DNA of 64,000 nucleotides from Brevundimonas sp. (GTDB lineage Bacteria; Pseudomonadota; Alphaproteobacteria; Caulobacterales; Caulobacteraceae). The DNA lies in the NCBI RefSeq assembly GCF_029945885.1, contig NZ_JAQSDK010000004.1, forward strand, positions 1-64,000, written 5' to 3'. The notes under the pieces were generated by a model. The model did no database searches. It worked only from the letters and a program-made list of their open reading frames with translations, and was not told the origin of the DNA. This document shows positions 44,183 to 55,200 of the stretch, one piece after another. A program made the position numbers and the translations under genes. Within the stretch, counting starts at the first letter, position 1. The number at the start of each line of letters is the position of its first letter.

Positions 44183-45003
44183 CCCGGCCCGTGACCCGAC
44201 CCCTGACGCGGACCGCCGGGGTCGCCGGCCAGCCGATCGCCCATTCACTCAGTCCATTGATTCATAACGCCTGGATCGCGGCTGCCGGACTGGACGCTGT
44301 GTATCGCGCCCATGGCCCGGCGGATGCGGGGGAATTCGAGGCCCTGGTCGCGCGCGGCCGGACCGGACACCTGCGCGGCCTGAATGTTACGGCCCCCTTC
44401 AAGGAACAGGCCCTGGCCCTGGCTGATGTCGTCAGTCCGGCGGCCCTGGCCTGTGGCTCGGCCAATCTGCTGCTGTTCGATCCCGGCGGGGTCAGCGCCG
44501 ACAGCACCGACGGCATTGGTCTGATGGCCGCCCTGGCGGAACAGGCCCCGGCGCTCGAGGTAAACGGGCGACCGGTGGTCGTCCTCGGGGCCGGCGGGGC
44601 CGCCCGGGCGGCGGTTGCGGCCCTGATCGTGGCGGGGGCTGATGTGGCGGTGCTGAACCGGACCCGGGCCCGGGCCGAGGCCCTGGCCGCCGATCTCGGG
44701 GCCAGGGTCGCCGGTCCGGCGGTGCTTGAAACGGCGGTCCTGGTGGTCAATGCCCTCAGTGTATCGCCCGAGATCGACCTGTCCGGCCTGCCGGACGACG
44801 CCGTGATCATGGACATGACCTATCGGCCGTTGATCACCCCCCTGCTCGCCGCTGCCCGGGCCCGCGGCCTGACGACCGTCGACGGCCTGGCCATGTTGAT
44901 CGGTCAGGCCCGGCCGTCCTTTTCGGCCCTGTTCGGCGTCGATGCTCCGGATACGGACGTTCGTCGACTGGCCCTGACGGCGCTCGGCGAGGCGGGACAA
45001 TGA
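44179..45003 (+). CDS. aroE: Shikimate dehydrogenase
   Basis: This enzyme reduces 3-dehydroshikimate in aromatic amino-acid synthesis. The 274-residue protein has the shikimate-binding [13 protein letters not shown], catalytic Lys in [18 protein letters not shown] (catalytic Asp) and the NADP-binding [12 protein letters not shown] with the NRTRARAE phosphate loop. Two GTG codons near the start are possible; the first, at 44179, overlaps maf (GTGA). Confidence 0.94.
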   Translation: MTRPVTRPLTRTAGVAGQPIAHSLSPLIHNAWIAAAGLDAVYRAHGPADAGEFEALVARGRTGHLRGLNVTAPFKEQALALADVVSPAALACGSANLLLFDPGGVSADSTDGIGLMAALAEQAPALEVNGRPVVVLGAGGAARAAVAALIVAGADVAVLNRTRARAEALAADLGARVAGPAVLETAVLVVNALSVSPEIDLSGLPDDAVIMDMTYRPLITPLLAAARARGLTTVDGLAMLIGQARPSFSALFGVDAPDTDVRRLALTALGEAGQ

Positions 45004-45641
45004 TCGTGCTGGGCCTGACCGGATCGATCGGCATGGGCAAGTCGACCACCGCGGCCATGTTCGCCGACGCCGGGGCCCTGGTCTGGAATGCCGACGAGGC
45101 GGTCCATGCCCTGTATGCGCCCGGTGGTGCGGCGGTGGGGCCGGTCGGTGAGGCCTTTCCCGGCGTGGTCGTCGACGGGGCCGTGGACCGGGCCCGGCTG
45201 GCCGGGGCACTCGGACAGGATCCGGACGCCTTTCGCCGGCTGGAGACCCTCGTCCATCCGCTGGTCCTGGCCGGTCGGCTTGAGGCCCTGGCGGCGGCGG
45301 AGGCGCGCGGGGTGAAACTGGCCGTGCTCGACATCCCTCTGTTGTACGAGACCGGCGGCGATGCCGCCGTCGACGCCGTCGTTGTGGTCACCGCCGATGC
45401 CGATATCCAGCGCCACCGGGTCCTGGCCCGTCCCGGCATGACGGTGGAACGGCTGGACGCCATCCTCGCCCGCCAGATTCCGGACGCCGAAAAACGTCGG
45501 CGCGCCGATTTCGTCGTCGATACCGGCCACGGACTGGGTCCGGCCCGGGCCCGGGTGGCCGAAATCGTGGGGACAGTCCTCGCGCCGGGCTGGATGCCGC
45601 CCCGACGGGGCCTTCCGGACAGCGACGAACCGTCCCATTAA
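45000..45641 (+). CDS. coaE: Dephospho-CoA kinase
   Basis: The final CoA synthesis step. The 213-residue P-loop kinase has [28 protein letters not shown], and [21 protein letters not shown]. The start overlaps the aroE stop (ATGA). The C-terminal region extends slightly beyond the average family length. Confidence 0.95.
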   Translation: MIVLGLTGSIGMGKSTTAAMFADAGALVWNADEAVHALYAPGGAAVGPVGEAFPGVVVDGAVDRARLAGALGQDPDAFRRLETLVHPLVLAGRLEALAAAEARGVKLAVLDIPLLYETGGDAAVDAVVVVTADADIQRHRVLARPGMTVERLDAILARQIPDAEKRRRADFVVDTGHGLGPARARVAEIVGTVLAPGWMPPRRGLPDSDEPSH

Positions 45642-45646
45642 GGGGA

Positions 45647-46375
45647 ATGGCCCGCGAAATCGTTCTCGACACCGAAACCACCGGACTGGACCCGCGTCAG
45701 GGCCACCGGCTGATTGAGGTCGGCTGTATCGAGATCGAGGATCTGCTGCCGACCGGCCGCACCTTTCACCGGCTGGTCCATCCCGAGCGGTTGATCGACC
45801 CGGACGCCATCCGGGTCCATGGCATCACCGATGCCCAGGTGAAGGACGCGCCGAAATTCCGCGAGATCACCGCCGATCTGATGGAATTTCTCGGCGATGC
45901 CCCGGTCATCGCCCACAATGCCGCCTTCGACCGCGGCTTCATCAATCATGAGATGACCCTGTGCGGTCAGCCGGTCCTGCCTGAGGATCGCTGGATCGAC
46001 ACCCTGCAACTGGCCCAGACGCGCTTTCCGGGCATGGGCAATTCGCTCGACGCCCTGTGCCGCCGCTTCAAGATCTCGCTGGCGGAACGCTCGCTGCACG
46101 GGGCCCTGATCGATGCCCGGCTGCTGGCCGAGGTCTATCTGGAGCTGAAGGGCGGCAAGGAGCGGGTGCTGGATCTCAGCACGCGCGGCGGGGCGGCCGC
46201 GACCACCGCGGCCTTCATGGCCTCGGGGGGTCATACGCCCCGGCCCCGGCCGCTGGCCCCGCGCTCGCATCCGGACGAGCGGGCGGCCCACCGGGACTTT
46301 CTCGCCACCATGCTGAAGGACCAGTCGCTGTGGGCCGGCTATGGTCTGGACATGAAAAAGGCGTCCGTCGACTGA
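45647..46375 (+). CDS. dnaQ: DNA polymerase III epsilon subunit
   Basis: The proofreading 3'-5' exonuclease. The 242-residue DEDDh-type protein has LDTETTGLDP (Asp8, Glu10), IAHNAAFDRGFIN (third acid) and HGALIDARLLAEVY (general-base His and final Asp). The C-terminal part contains the alpha-subunit-binding region ending with SLWAGYGLDMKKA. ATG 45647 follows an AAGGGGA ribosome site. The 5-base gap to coaE keeps it in the ppsR-maf-aroE-coaE operon. Confidence 0.95.
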   Translation: MAREIVLDTETTGLDPRQGHRLIEVGCIEIEDLLPTGRTFHRLVHPERLIDPDAIRVHGITDAQVKDAPKFREITADLMEFLGDAPVIAHNAAFDRGFINHEMTLCGQPVLPEDRWIDTLQLAQTRFPGMGNSLDALCRRFKISLAERSLHGALIDARLLAEVYLELKGGKERVLDLSTRGGAAATTAAFMASGGHTPRPRPLAPRSHPDERAAHRDFLATMLKDQSLWAGYGLDMKKASVD

Positions 46376-46409
46376 CGAACGCCCCTTCCGGTATCTTGTC
46401 GTGCGGTGA

Positions 46410-46934
46410 TCAGGCCTGACCCACCGGGGCTCCGCGCGCCACTTCTTCCTTGCGGGCCGCATAGATGGCGGCGAAATCGATCGGGTCCATCATGAAGGGC
46501 GGATAGAAGCCGCCGTCCGCCGTGGCCCGGGCGATGATCTCGCGGGCGAACGGGAACAGGTAGCGCGGGCATTCGGTCAGCAGCAGCGGCTCGATGTCGG
46601 CTTCCGAAACGCCCTGCAGGGCGAACAGGCCGCCGTACAGCAGCTCGACATGGAAGACCGGCATGGAATCGGTCGTGGCCTTGATCGACAGTTTCAGATC
46701 GACCTCGAACAGGCCGTCGGCCCGGCCCTGGGCATTCATCTCGACGCCCAGGTCAATGGCCGGCTTGCCCTCGACGCGCAGGCTGTCCGGAGCCTTGGGG
46801 TTTTCGAACGACAGGTCGCGGACATATTGCGCCAGGATGCGGAAGCCGGGACCCGGCGCGCCCGTGGTCTGGACACCGTTGCCATTGGGGGCCTTGGCGT
46901 CCGGGGTGTCGGAAGGGGGAGTGGAATCGGTCAT
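46410..46934 (-). CDS. secB: Protein-export chaperone SecB
   Basis: This tetrameric holdase delivers preproteins to SecA. The 174-residue protein has an N-terminal acidic/Pro-rich tail, then [58 protein letters not shown] and [15 protein letters not shown], all diagnostic. It is convergent with dnaQ and divergent from the Tim44-like gene, with a 246-base gap that must hold both promoters. Confidence 0.96.
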   Translation of the reverse strand: MTDSTPPSDTPDAKAPNGNGVQTTGAPGPGFRILAQYVRDLSFENPKAPDSLRVEGKPAIDLGVEMNAQGRADGLFEVDLKLSIKATTDSMPVFHVELLYGGLFALQGVSEADIEPLLLTECPRYLFPFAREIIARATADGGFYPPFMMDPIDFAAIYAARKEEVARGAPVGQA

Positions 46935-47180
46935 GGACAGGTCGCCGTGGTCTCGAACGGGAAAGCCGGAACAGGCGGTTCAGCCTGCGGGTGAAGGCGC
47001 GCCGGTTAGCACGGCCCGACCCCCGGCGGCAACGTCGGACACCCTGGAGGAATTGGTCCTTCGGGCCTCACCGGGGGCCCCGGGGGGTGCGGCCCGCCTT
47101 GCAACACCCCATATCAGCCCCTAATCGTCAGTTTCCGCGCCCGCCGGGGGTTTTCCGGAGGGCCAGACCAAGGATACCCC

Positions 47181-47816
47181 TTGCCGGTCCCAATTCTGCT
47201 TATCGTCTCCGCCGTGGTGGCCCTGTTCGTCCTGTTCCAGCTCTATAATGTGCTGGGCAAGAAGATCGGCCGTCAGCCTGAGGACAATGTCCGTGCCCTG
47301 CCCAAGGTCGGGGCTGCTCCGGCCCCGGCGGGTACCGCCGACGCCGGATCGCGGTCGCCGGCCCTCGACGCCGCCGCCCTGGTCGCCATTTCGGGCCTGA
47401 AGGCCCGCGAACCCGGTTTCGATCCGTCGCGGTTCCTTGAAGGGGCCCGTCAGGCGCATGAATCGATCGTGCGCGCCTATGCCGCCGGTGATCGGGAAAC
47501 CCTGAAGCCGTTGCTGACCGAGGCTGTGATGCAGTCGTTCGAGAGTGGAATCGCCGCCCGTGAGGCGCGCGGTGAGGTCGAACAGGCCGAATTCATCCAT
47601 CCGCCGCGTGCCGATCTGGAACTGGCCACGGTCGAGGGTGACCGGGCCGTGGCCAAGGTCCGTTTCCTCGCCGAATTGCGCAATCGCGTCACACCCGACG
47701 GTGGCGAGGAACAGGTCGAGGAACGGCGCACCGCCGAACACTGGACCTTCGAGCGTGCGCTCGGGGCCGAGGATCCGAACTGGGTCCTGGCCCGGGTCGA
47801 ACCCGCCAGCGCGTGA
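47181..47816 (+). CDS. Tim44/TimA-family membrane-anchored protein
   Basis: The 211-residue protein has one N-terminal membrane helix (ILLIVSAVVALFVLFQL), a Pro/Ala linker, and a C-terminal Tim44-like domain (about 80-205; SRFLEGARQAHESIVRAYA, VKFLAELRN-like strand, EHWTFER). Bacterial relatives sit at the inner membrane with unclear function. The start is TTG 47181, supported by AAGGA 7 bases upstream, with no ATG nearby. Its stop overlaps mltA. The pair with secB is conserved in alphaproteobacteria. Confidence 0.85.
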   Translation: MPVPILLIVSAVVALFVLFQLYNVLGKKIGRQPEDNVRALPKVGAAPAPAGTADAGSRSPALDAAALVAISGLKAREPGFDPSRFLEGARQAHESIVRAYAAGDRETLKPLLTEAVMQSFESGIAAREARGEVEQAEFIHPPRADLELATVEGDRAVAKVRFLAELRNRVTPDGGEEQVEERRTAEHWTFERALGAEDPNWVLARVEPASA

Positions 47817-49009
47817 TCGGCGGCGGCATGATCGCGCGGGGGTCCACGGCGACGGTCGCGATCCTGGCCGCCGTTCTGACCCTGTCCGCCTGTGCGACCA
47901 CGCCCGTCGACGCGCCGGTCCCGACCGGGACGGTGCCGTCGCCGGTGGTGCCGGTGGTGCCGCCCCCTCGCCCTGAGACTCCGGTCGCCGTCACCGGCCA
48001 GTCCCTGACCAGCCTGCCGGGCTGGGATCATGAGGATCATCTGGCCGCCTTCAACGCCTGGCGTACCGGCTGTGGTGTCGCCCGCGAAGCGGCCGCCGCT
48101 GCCCTGTGCGCCCGAGCCCGGTCCATGGCCCCCGTCTCCCCGTCGGACGCCCGCACCTTCCTGGAGGCCGGCTTCGTCGCCATTCCGGCCCGGACCGAGG
48201 ATGGCGGGCCGGGTCTGATGACCGCCTATTTCGCTCCGGAATATGTCGCCCGGCGCGAGGCTGATGCCGAATTCGACGCCCCCGTCCTGGCCGTACCCGC
48301 CGATCTGGTGCGCCGCGACGGCCAGGCCCTGCAGCGTCGGGCCGACGGCTCGACCGGTCCCTATCCCACCCGGGCGGTGATCGAAGCGGCGATGCCCGCT
48401 GCACCCCTGGCCTGGATGCGGGCCGAGGACCTGTTCTTTCTGCAGATCCAGGGATCGGGCTATCTGACTTTCGCCGACGGCGGCCGGGCCCGGCTGGCCT
48501 ATGCCGCGGATAACGGGGCCCCGTTCGTCGGCATCGCCCGGCCGATGGCCCGTGACGGTCTGCTGCCGCCCAACGGCACCTCGGGCGACGCCATCCGCGG
48601 CTGGCTGGCCGCGCACCGCGGGTCCGAGGCCCGCGCGGTCATGGCCCTGAACCCCCGCTACATCTTCTTCCGGATCGACGCGGACGACGGCGGCGATCCG
48701 GCCGGAGCCGCCGGCATCCCCCTGCCCGCCCGTCGGGCCATCGCCGTCGACCCCGCCCACTGGCGCTACGGTGATCTGGTCTGGCTCAGTGCCGACGGTG
48801 GCAATCTGCGCGGGGCCCGCGGCAGCTACCAGGGGGCGGTGATGGCCCTCGACACCGGCTCGGCCATCCGCGGTCCGGTCCGCGCCGACCTCTATATGGG
48901 CCGCGGCGAGCCCGCCGGGGCCGAGGCCGGGGCCGTCAGACACCCGCTGTTGATGTGGCGGCTGGTCCCCCGGGTCTCTGGCGATGATGTGGGACCCGGC
49001 GGTCGCTAA
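47813..49009 (+). CDS. mltA: Membrane-bound lytic murein transglycosylase A
   Basis: The peptidoglycan lytic enzyme has 398 aa. It has a lipobox LSAC (Cys27) and a Pro-rich linker. The MltA domain includes GPGLMTAYFAPEYVARRE, FFLQIQGSGYLTFADG, ALNPRYIFFRI and the 3D-type Asp region KGAVMALDTGSAIRG (as QGAVMALDTGSAIRG here). GTG 47813 overlaps the Tim44-like gene; ATG 47828 is an alternative start. The LSAC lipobox indicates outer-membrane lipidation. Confidence 0.92.
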   Translation: MIGGGMIARGSTATVAILAAVLTLSACATTPVDAPVPTGTVPSPVVPVVPPPRPETPVAVTGQSLTSLPGWDHEDHLAAFNAWRTGCGVAREAAAAALCARARSMAPVSPSDARTFLEAGFVAIPARTEDGGPGLMTAYFAPEYVARREADAEFDAPVLAVPADLVRRDGQALQRRADGSTGPYPTRAVIEAAMPAAPLAWMRAEDLFFLQIQGSGYLTFADGGRARLAYAADNGAPFVGIARPMARDGLLPPNGTSGDAIRGWLAAHRGSEARAVMALNPRYIFFRIDADDGGDPAGAAGIPLPARRAIAVDPAHWRYGDLVWLSADGGNLRGARGSYQGAVMALDTGSAIRGPVRADLYMGRGEPAGAEAGAVRHPLLMWRLVPRVSGDDVGPGGR

Positions 49010-49033
49010 CCCCGGGTCTCCCGCCCCCCGGGC

Positions 49034-50590
49034 CTAGCGCCGCCTGAGGCCACCCAGAACCCCGCGCAGCAGTTCCCGGGTCAGGGTCGATCCGGCCGTG
49101 CGCAGCACTGATTTGGTCAGGGCCTCCATCGGCGTCTGCCGGGTCGAGCGCCGGGCCTTGGGGGCGGCGTGCGGCGCAGAGCGCGCCCGGGCCCGTTCCG
49201 CCTTTTCTGCGGCGGCCCCGGCCTTGTCAGCGGCCTTTTCGGCGGCATCCTCAGCCCGGGCCTCGGCCTCCGCGGCGGCCGCCTCGGCCGCGACCCTGTC
49301 ACTGGCCGCGTGGCGCGCGACCAGGATTTCCTCGGCCGATTCGCGGTCGATCACCTGCTCATAGACGCCGCGCACCGGACTCTGGGCCATGACGGCGGCC
49401 CGTTCGGTCTCCGTCGCCGGGCCCAGACGCGAATCCGGCGGCCGGATCAGGGTGCGCGCCACCACCCTGGGGGCCCCTTTTTCGTTCAGGGTCGAGACCA
49501 GGGCCTCGCCGACGCCCAGGCTCTGGATGGCCTCGGCCGTGTCGAAGGCCGGATTGGGCCGGAAACTCTGGGAGGCGGCCTTCAGCCCGCGCTGATCGGC
49601 CGGCGTATAGGCCCGCAATGCATGCTGGATGCGGTTGCCCAACTGGCCCAGCACACTGTCGGGGATGTCAGCCGGGTTCTGGGTGACGAAATAGACCCCG
49701 ACCCCCTTGGAGCGGATCAGGCGCACGACCTGTTCGACCTTCTCCTGCAGGGCCCGGGGCGCGTCGTTGAACAGCAGATGAGCCTCGTCGAAGAAGAAGA
49801 CGAGGCGGGGTTTTTCGGGGTCGCCGATCTCCGGCAGCTGTTCGAACAGCTCGGACATCAGCCACAGCAGGAAGGCGGCATACAGGCGGGGGCTGGACAT
49901 CAGCCGGTCGGCGGCCAGCACATTGACCTGGCCGCGCCCGTCCAGTCCGGTGCGGATCATGTCCTCCAGCCGCAGGGCCGGCTCGCCGAAGAAGGCCTTG
50001 CCACCCTGTTGCTCCAGCTGCAGCAGGCTGCGCTGGATCGCGGCGATCGAGGCCGGGGCCACATTGCCGACTTCGCGGCCGATGGTCTGGGCGTTTTCCG
50101 CGACATAGGTCAGCAGGCTGCGCAGATCATCGAGGTCCAGCAGCAGCAGCCCCTCCTTGTCGGCGACGTGGAAGACCACGGCCAGAACCCCTTCCTGGAC
50201 GTCGTTCAGGTCCAGCATCCGGGCCAGAAGCAGGGGGCCGATCTCACTGACCGTGGCCCGGACCGGATGGCCCTTCTCGCCGTACAGGTCCCAGAACACC
50301 GTCGGGGCCGCCGCCGGCTTCAGGGTCAGGTCCATGCCCGCTGCCCGCGCCAGCAGCTTCTCGTTCGGCGTGCCGGGCTGGCAGATACCAGACAGGTCGC
50401 CTTTCACATCAGCGCAGAATACGGGGATGCCGGCGTCGGAAAAGCCCTGGGCCATGATCTGCAGGGTTACGGTCTTGCCCGTGCCCGTGGCCCCGGCCAC
50501 CACGCCGTGACGATTGACGCGGTTGAACAGCAGTTCCTCGCGTTCGGTCGATTGGCCGAGGAACAGGCCAGCAGTGCCGGGTTCGGCCAT
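49034..50590 (-). CDS. HerA-type ATPase (DUF853, helicase HerA-like C-terminal domain)
   Basis: The 518-residue P-loop ATPase has Walker A GATGTGKT (33-40), [17 protein letters not shown], a Walker [13 protein letters not shown] (about 265-276), and the [22 protein letters not shown] sensor. A long Ala/Glu-rich coiled coil covers about 425-475, then a basic tail. DUF853 proteins resemble HerA DNA translocases but their cellular role is unsettled. It is divergent from the AI-2E gene. Confidence 0.88.
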   Translation of the reverse strand: MAEPGTAGLFLGQSTEREELLFNRVNRHGVVAGATGTGKTVTLQIMAQGFSDAGIPVFCADVKGDLSGICQPGTPNEKLLARAAGMDLTLKPAAAPTVFWDLYGEKGHPVRATVSEIGPLLLARMLDLNDVQEGVLAVVFHVADKEGLLLLDLDDLRSLLTYVAENAQTIGREVGNVAPASIAAIQRSLLQLEQQGGKAFFGEPALRLEDMIRTGLDGRGQVNVLAADRLMSSPRLYAAFLLWLMSELFEQLPEIGDPEKPRLVFFFDEAHLLFNDAPRALQEKVEQVVRLIRSKGVGVYFVTQNPADIPDSVLGQLGNRIQHALRAYTPADQRGLKAASQSFRPNPAFDTAEAIQSLGVGEALVSTLNEKGAPRVVARTLIRPPDSRLGPATETERAAVMAQSPVRGVYEQVIDRESAEEILVARHAASDRVAAEAAAAEAEARAEDAAEKAADKAGAAAEKAERARARSAPHAAPKARRSTRQTPMEALTKSVLRTAGSTLTRELLRGVLGGLRRR

Positions 50591-50687
50591 GGGAGTCTCC
50601 GTATCTGGGATCGGACCAGCTTAGTGATCCGTTTGATCCGGACAATCCCGATTGACGTGGGCAGCCGACGCTTCGACAAGGAAGACC

Positions 50688-51821
50688 ATGAAAACCGCCC
50701 ACGCCGTTCCTGCTTCCGCGGTCTCGCGCAACGCCCTCGTCCTGCTGGCGGCGGTCGCCGCCGGTGCCGCCCTCTACTGGCTGCGGGATATATTGACCCC
50801 GCTGGCCCTGGCCATCTTCCTGATGATCATGATCGACGGGGTGAAGCGCGCCATCGAGGAACGCACGCCCCTCGATACCCGCTGGGCCGGAGTCGCGGCT
50901 TTGGTCGTGGTCATTCTGGGCTTTTTCGCCTCCATCGCCATCATCGTGAACGGGGCGGCGAGCTTCTTCACCGACGCAACGGGGGTGTCCTCGGGCATCG
51001 GCCCGCGCCTCGACCAGATCCTGGCCGATGTTTCCCACCTGTTTGGCGTCTCCACCGCCCCGACCGCCCATGACCTGATCGCCGGTTTCGATATCGGCCC
51101 CTATCTGACCCGGCTGGCGCTCCAGGTGCAGGGGGCGGCGTCCGGGGCCTTCTTCGTCCTCGTCTATCTGGGCTTCCTGCTGGCGTCCCAGGCCGGCTTC
51201 CGGACCAAGCTGGTCACGATGTTTCCCGGCCGCGAGGCCCGGTCCGAGGCCGTCGCCGTCTTCCAGCGGGTCCGGTCCGGGGTCGAGGGCTATCTGTGGG
51301 TCCAGACGGTGACCGGCGTAATGATCTGTGCGGTAGCCTGGCTGCTGATGCGGGTGGTGGGGCTGGACAATGCCGAGTTCTGGACCTTCGTCATCTTCAT
51401 CGTCGGCTTTATTCCGGTCCTGGGCGGGGCCATAGCCGGCCTGGCCCCGCCGATCTTCGCCCTGGTGCAGTTTCCGACCTACTGGCCGGCCCTGATCCTG
51501 CTGGTGGGGCTGCAGATGATCCTGTTCGTGGTCGGCAACATGATCCAGCCGCGCATGCAGGGGGACAACCAGAACATCGACCCGGTCGTGGTGTTGCTGT
51601 CCCTGGCCCTGTGGGGCCAGCTGTGGGGCGTGGTCGGCATGTTCCTGTCGACTCCGCTGGCGGTGATGGCCATGGCCGTCCTCGCCGAGTTCAAGGGCTC
51701 CCGCTGGATGGCCATCCTGCTGTCGGGGGATGGTGAGCCCTATGTCGACAAGCCCGGGACCGCGCAGGCCCGGTCGACCCGCGTCAAGACGCCGCGGCCC
51801 CCGACCGCCGAACCGGACTGA
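50688..51821 (+). CDS. AI-2E-family transporter (YdiK/PerM-like)
   Basis: The 377-residue inner-membrane protein has about eight hydrophobic segments and the family's PIVGGAIAGL-like signature (GFIPVLGGAIAGLAPPIFALV), with FVVGNMIQPRMQGDN and LSTPLAVMAMAVLAEF near the C terminus. Some members are Na+/H+ antiporters, and autoinducer export is not general. ATG 50688 has AAGGAAGA upstream. A terminator-like hairpin follows about 120 bases after the stop. Confidence 0.88.
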   Translation: MKTAHAVPASAVSRNALVLLAAVAAGAALYWLRDILTPLALAIFLMIMIDGVKRAIEERTPLDTRWAGVAALVVVILGFFASIAIIVNGAASFFTDATGVSSGIGPRLDQILADVSHLFGVSTAPTAHDLIAGFDIGPYLTRLALQVQGAASGAFFVLVYLGFLLASQAGFRTKLVTMFPGREARSEAVAVFQRVRSGVEGYLWVQTVTGVMICAVAWLLMRVVGLDNAEFWTFVIFIVGFIPVLGGAIAGLAPPIFALVQFPTYWPALILLVGLQMILFVVGNMIQPRMQGDNQNIDPVVVLLSLALWGQLWGVVGMFLSTPLAVMAMAVLAEFKGSRWMAILLSGDGEPYVDKPGTAQARSTRVKTPRPPTAEPD

Positions 51822-52202
51822 ATCACCCTTGCAGCCGCGCAAGGCCATCCCATTTCTGAATGGACGCCGCGGCCTCCCCCTCCCCCCAAGCCGCGGTGCC
51901 CGGTGGTCGGCGCTCTTCCCCTCCTGGCGTCGATCCAGAGCAGGCCGCCGGACGCAAGTCCGGCGGCCTTGTTCATGGACCCCCCCTCTCGTCCCGGTCG
52001 GGCCGTGACAGGGAGCGTTGCGGTTCCGCCACGGTCGCGCCGATAGTGCTTTTGGTCTTTCGCGCGCGCCGCCATTCGCCTAGTCAGCAGCAGTGCTGGC
52101 GTGGCGCGCACGGAGGAGTTTCCTCCGGGCCCGAAACCACTCTAGTGTCGCCCTGAACGTTCCAAGAGCGGCCCCTGCGCTGCGCTGAAAGAGACCCTGC
52201 CC
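51822..52202. other. 381-base intergenic region before the gdh gene
   Basis: The gap holds a GCAA-loop hairpin terminator (51943-51968). It also holds a small hairpin CGGAGGA-GTT-TCCTCCG (52111-52127) about 75 bases before the gdh ATG, and GC-rich sequence without a convincing reading frame. The small hairpin probably lies in the gdh leader. Confidence 0.45.
51943..51973 (+). terminator. Hairpin terminator with GCAA loop
   Basis: GGCCGCCGGAC pairs with GTCCGGCGGCC across a GCAA tetraloop and is followed by TTGTT on the plus strand. It probably ends the AI-2E transcript. Confidence 0.7.
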
Positions 52203-55200
52203 ATGTCCGGCGAAGCCCCTACCGCGTCTTCCCAAGCGATCACGCTGGAGGCGTTGGCAAAGAGCTTCGCAAAGGCCCTCGGCCGGCGGACCCTGGACAC
52301 GGTCGAACAGTCCTATCTGCAGCAGGCATTCGACGACTATGCCGCTGACGAAACACCGGAAATCGCCGGGGATGACCTCGCGGTCCTGCTCGCCTCGGCC
52401 TGGCAATCGGCCTTGAACCGCAAGGCCGGAGACCCGGCCCAGATCACCATCGGTCTGTTCGCCGGTGCCGACGGACGGGCCACCGGCTGTGATGTGGTCC
52501 AGATCATTCAGGACGACCGGCCCTTCCTGGTCGACAGTGTGATGGGTGAGCTCGCCGAGGTCGGGGTGACCGTCCGGGGCCTGTTCCATCCCGTGGTCGA
52601 GATGGCCCGTGAGGGCGACAGGCCGGCCCGCGAATCGATGATCATCGTCGTGATCGATCCGCTGCCGCAGGAGCGTCGCGACGCCCTGGGTGACGGCCTG
52701 GCCCAGTCGCTCGCTGATGTGCGGGCCGCGGTCGTCGATCACGGCGCAATGAATGCCCTGATGGCGCGCTCGATCGCCCATCTGGAAGCCTGCCCCCCGG
52801 GGGTGGACCCGGCTGTGGTCGAGGAGAATCTCGCCTTTCTGAGCTGGCTGAACGACGACCATTTCGTCTTCCTGGGCGCGCGGGACTACGACTATCCGCG
52901 CACCGCCAGCGGTGGTTATGAGGCCGAGGCTCCCCTGGGCCAGTCCGTCGCGGGGCTGGGCGTGCTCAGCGATCCCGAGCGCACCGTGCTGCGACGCGCC
53001 AATGAACCGGCCGTCCTGACCAAACAGATGAAGCGTCAACTGGACCTGTCCGAGCCGGTCACGGTGGCCAAGGCCAACATCCGCTCCCGGGTCCACCGCC
53101 GGGCCTATATGGATTACGTCGGGGTCAAACGGTACGGCGCGGACGGTCGGCCGTCCGGCGAGACCCGGTTCGTCGGCCTGTTCACGGCCGAGGCCTATGA
53201 TCGCACCGCCTCGCGGGTTCCCCTCGTGCGCCGCAAGGTGACCAATGCCCTTGCCCGCGCCGGCAAGGCCCCGGGCAGCCATAATGAGAAGCGCCTGCGC
53301 AACATCCTCGAAAACTATCCCCGGGATGAGCTGTTCCAGATCCGTGAGGACGAACTGCTGCAGATCGCCAACGGCATTCTCCACCTCTACGACCGCCCGC
53401 GGATCAAGATCTTCACCCGCAACGACCCGTTCGACCGTTTTGTCTCGGTCCTGGCCTTCATTCCGCGTGAGCGTTTCGATGCCGGGGTCCGCGAGCGGAT
53501 CGGCCGGATCCTCGCCGACGCCTGGGGTGGCCGTCTGTCCGCCTGGTATCCGCAACTGTCGGACCAGCCGCTGGTGCGGATCCACTACATCATCGGCGTC
53601 ACGGCGGGTAACCACCCGAGTCCGGACCTTGAGGCGCTGGAAATCGCCGTCGCCGAGGCCGGTCGGAGCTGGATCGACCAGTTCGAGCGGGCCGTGCGCA
53701 TCGCCGGCTTCGAGGAGGTCTCGGTCGGACCCGTCAGTGCCAAATGGGCCGATGCCTTCGGGGCCGGCTATCGCGATCGCTACAATGCCGCCGAGGCGGT
53801 CGAGGACCTGCAGGCCTTTGATTGCCTGAATGGCTCCGGCCTGGTCGACGGCGGTGAACCGGTGGCCGTCCGCGCCTTCCGAACCCCGACTGACAGCTCC
53901 CTGCATTTCCGGTTCAAACTCTACCGGCGCGGTTCGGCCGTGCCCCTGTCCGACGTTCTGCCCATCCTCGCCGACATGGGGCTGAAGGCGCTTGAGGAAT
54001 GGGGCAACGCCATCCGTCCGGCCGGCGATGATCCGATCCATATCCACGAATTCCTGCTCGAGGACCCGCGTGGCGACAGCCTGACCTTCGATGACGTTCG
54101 GGTGCCGTTTGAACAGGCGTTTTCGGCGGTCTGGTCCGGGCGTACCGAGAGTGACGGTTTCAACCGTCTGGTGCTGGAACTGGGGGTCGACTGGCGCGAG
54201 GCCGCCCTGATGCGCACCCTGGCCCGCTATCGTCAGCAGACCGGCCTTGATCCCAGCCAGGCGGTCCAGGAAGAGGCGCTGCGCGAATATCCGGAAGTGG
54301 CCCGCGCCATCCTGTCCCTGTTCAAGGCGAAATTCGATCCCGCCTATGGCGATGTCGCCAGCCGCGAGCCCGCCGTGACCGCTTTGGTCACCAAGATCGG
54401 ACACCTGCTTCAGGAGGTCCGCAGCCTCGACGATGACCGGGCCCTTCGCCGGATCGCCCTGCTGGTCGAGGCCATCAAGCGGACCAACTATTTCCAGACC
54501 GGTCCCGACGGAAAACCGGCAGCCCATATCTCGATCAAGATCGCCTCGCGCGAACTTGAGAACCTGCCCAAGCCCAAGCCCTTCCGCGAGATTTTCGTCT
54601 GGGCCCCGAACGTCGAGGGCGTGCACCTTCGCTTTGGCCCCGTGGCCCGTGGCGGCCTGCGCTGGTCAGACCGCCGCGACGATTTCCGCACCGAGGTCCT
54701 CGGCCTGGTCAAGGCCCAGCAGGTCAAGAACGCGGTCATCGTTCCGGTCGGATCCAAGGGCGGCTTCTATCCCAAATTCCTGCCCAAGGGCGGCGACCGT
54801 GACGCCGTCCAGGCCGAGGCCATCCGGGCCTATACGACCTTCCTGTCGGGCCTTCTGGACATCACCGACAATATCGCGGCCGACGGTTCGGTGATCCATC
54901 CGGCCGATACCGTCGCCTGGGAGGGGGACGATCCCTATCTGGTCGTCGCCGCCGACAAGGGCACGGCGACCTTCTCCGACATCGCCAACGGCATTTCCGC
55001 ATCCTACGGCTTCTGGCTGGACGACGCCTTCGCCAGTGGCGGCTCGGTCGGCTACGACCACAAGGTCATGGGCATTACGGCCCGGGGGGCCTGGGAGGCG
55101 GTCAAGCGTCACTTCCGCGAGATGGGCAAGGACATCCAGACCGAACCCTTCACCGTGGTCGGGGTCGGCGACATGTCCGGCGACGTGTTCGGCAACGGCA

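Noticed and set aside
51860..52156. 98-codon frame between the AI-2E and gdh genes
   Set aside because: It crosses the terminator hairpin, is rich in Ser/Pro/Arg, and has no ribosome site.
52080..54626. Long minus-strand frame opposite the gdh gene
   Set aside because: The plus strand encodes conserved NAD-glutamate dehydrogenase motifs; the antisense protein is a low-complexity mirror.
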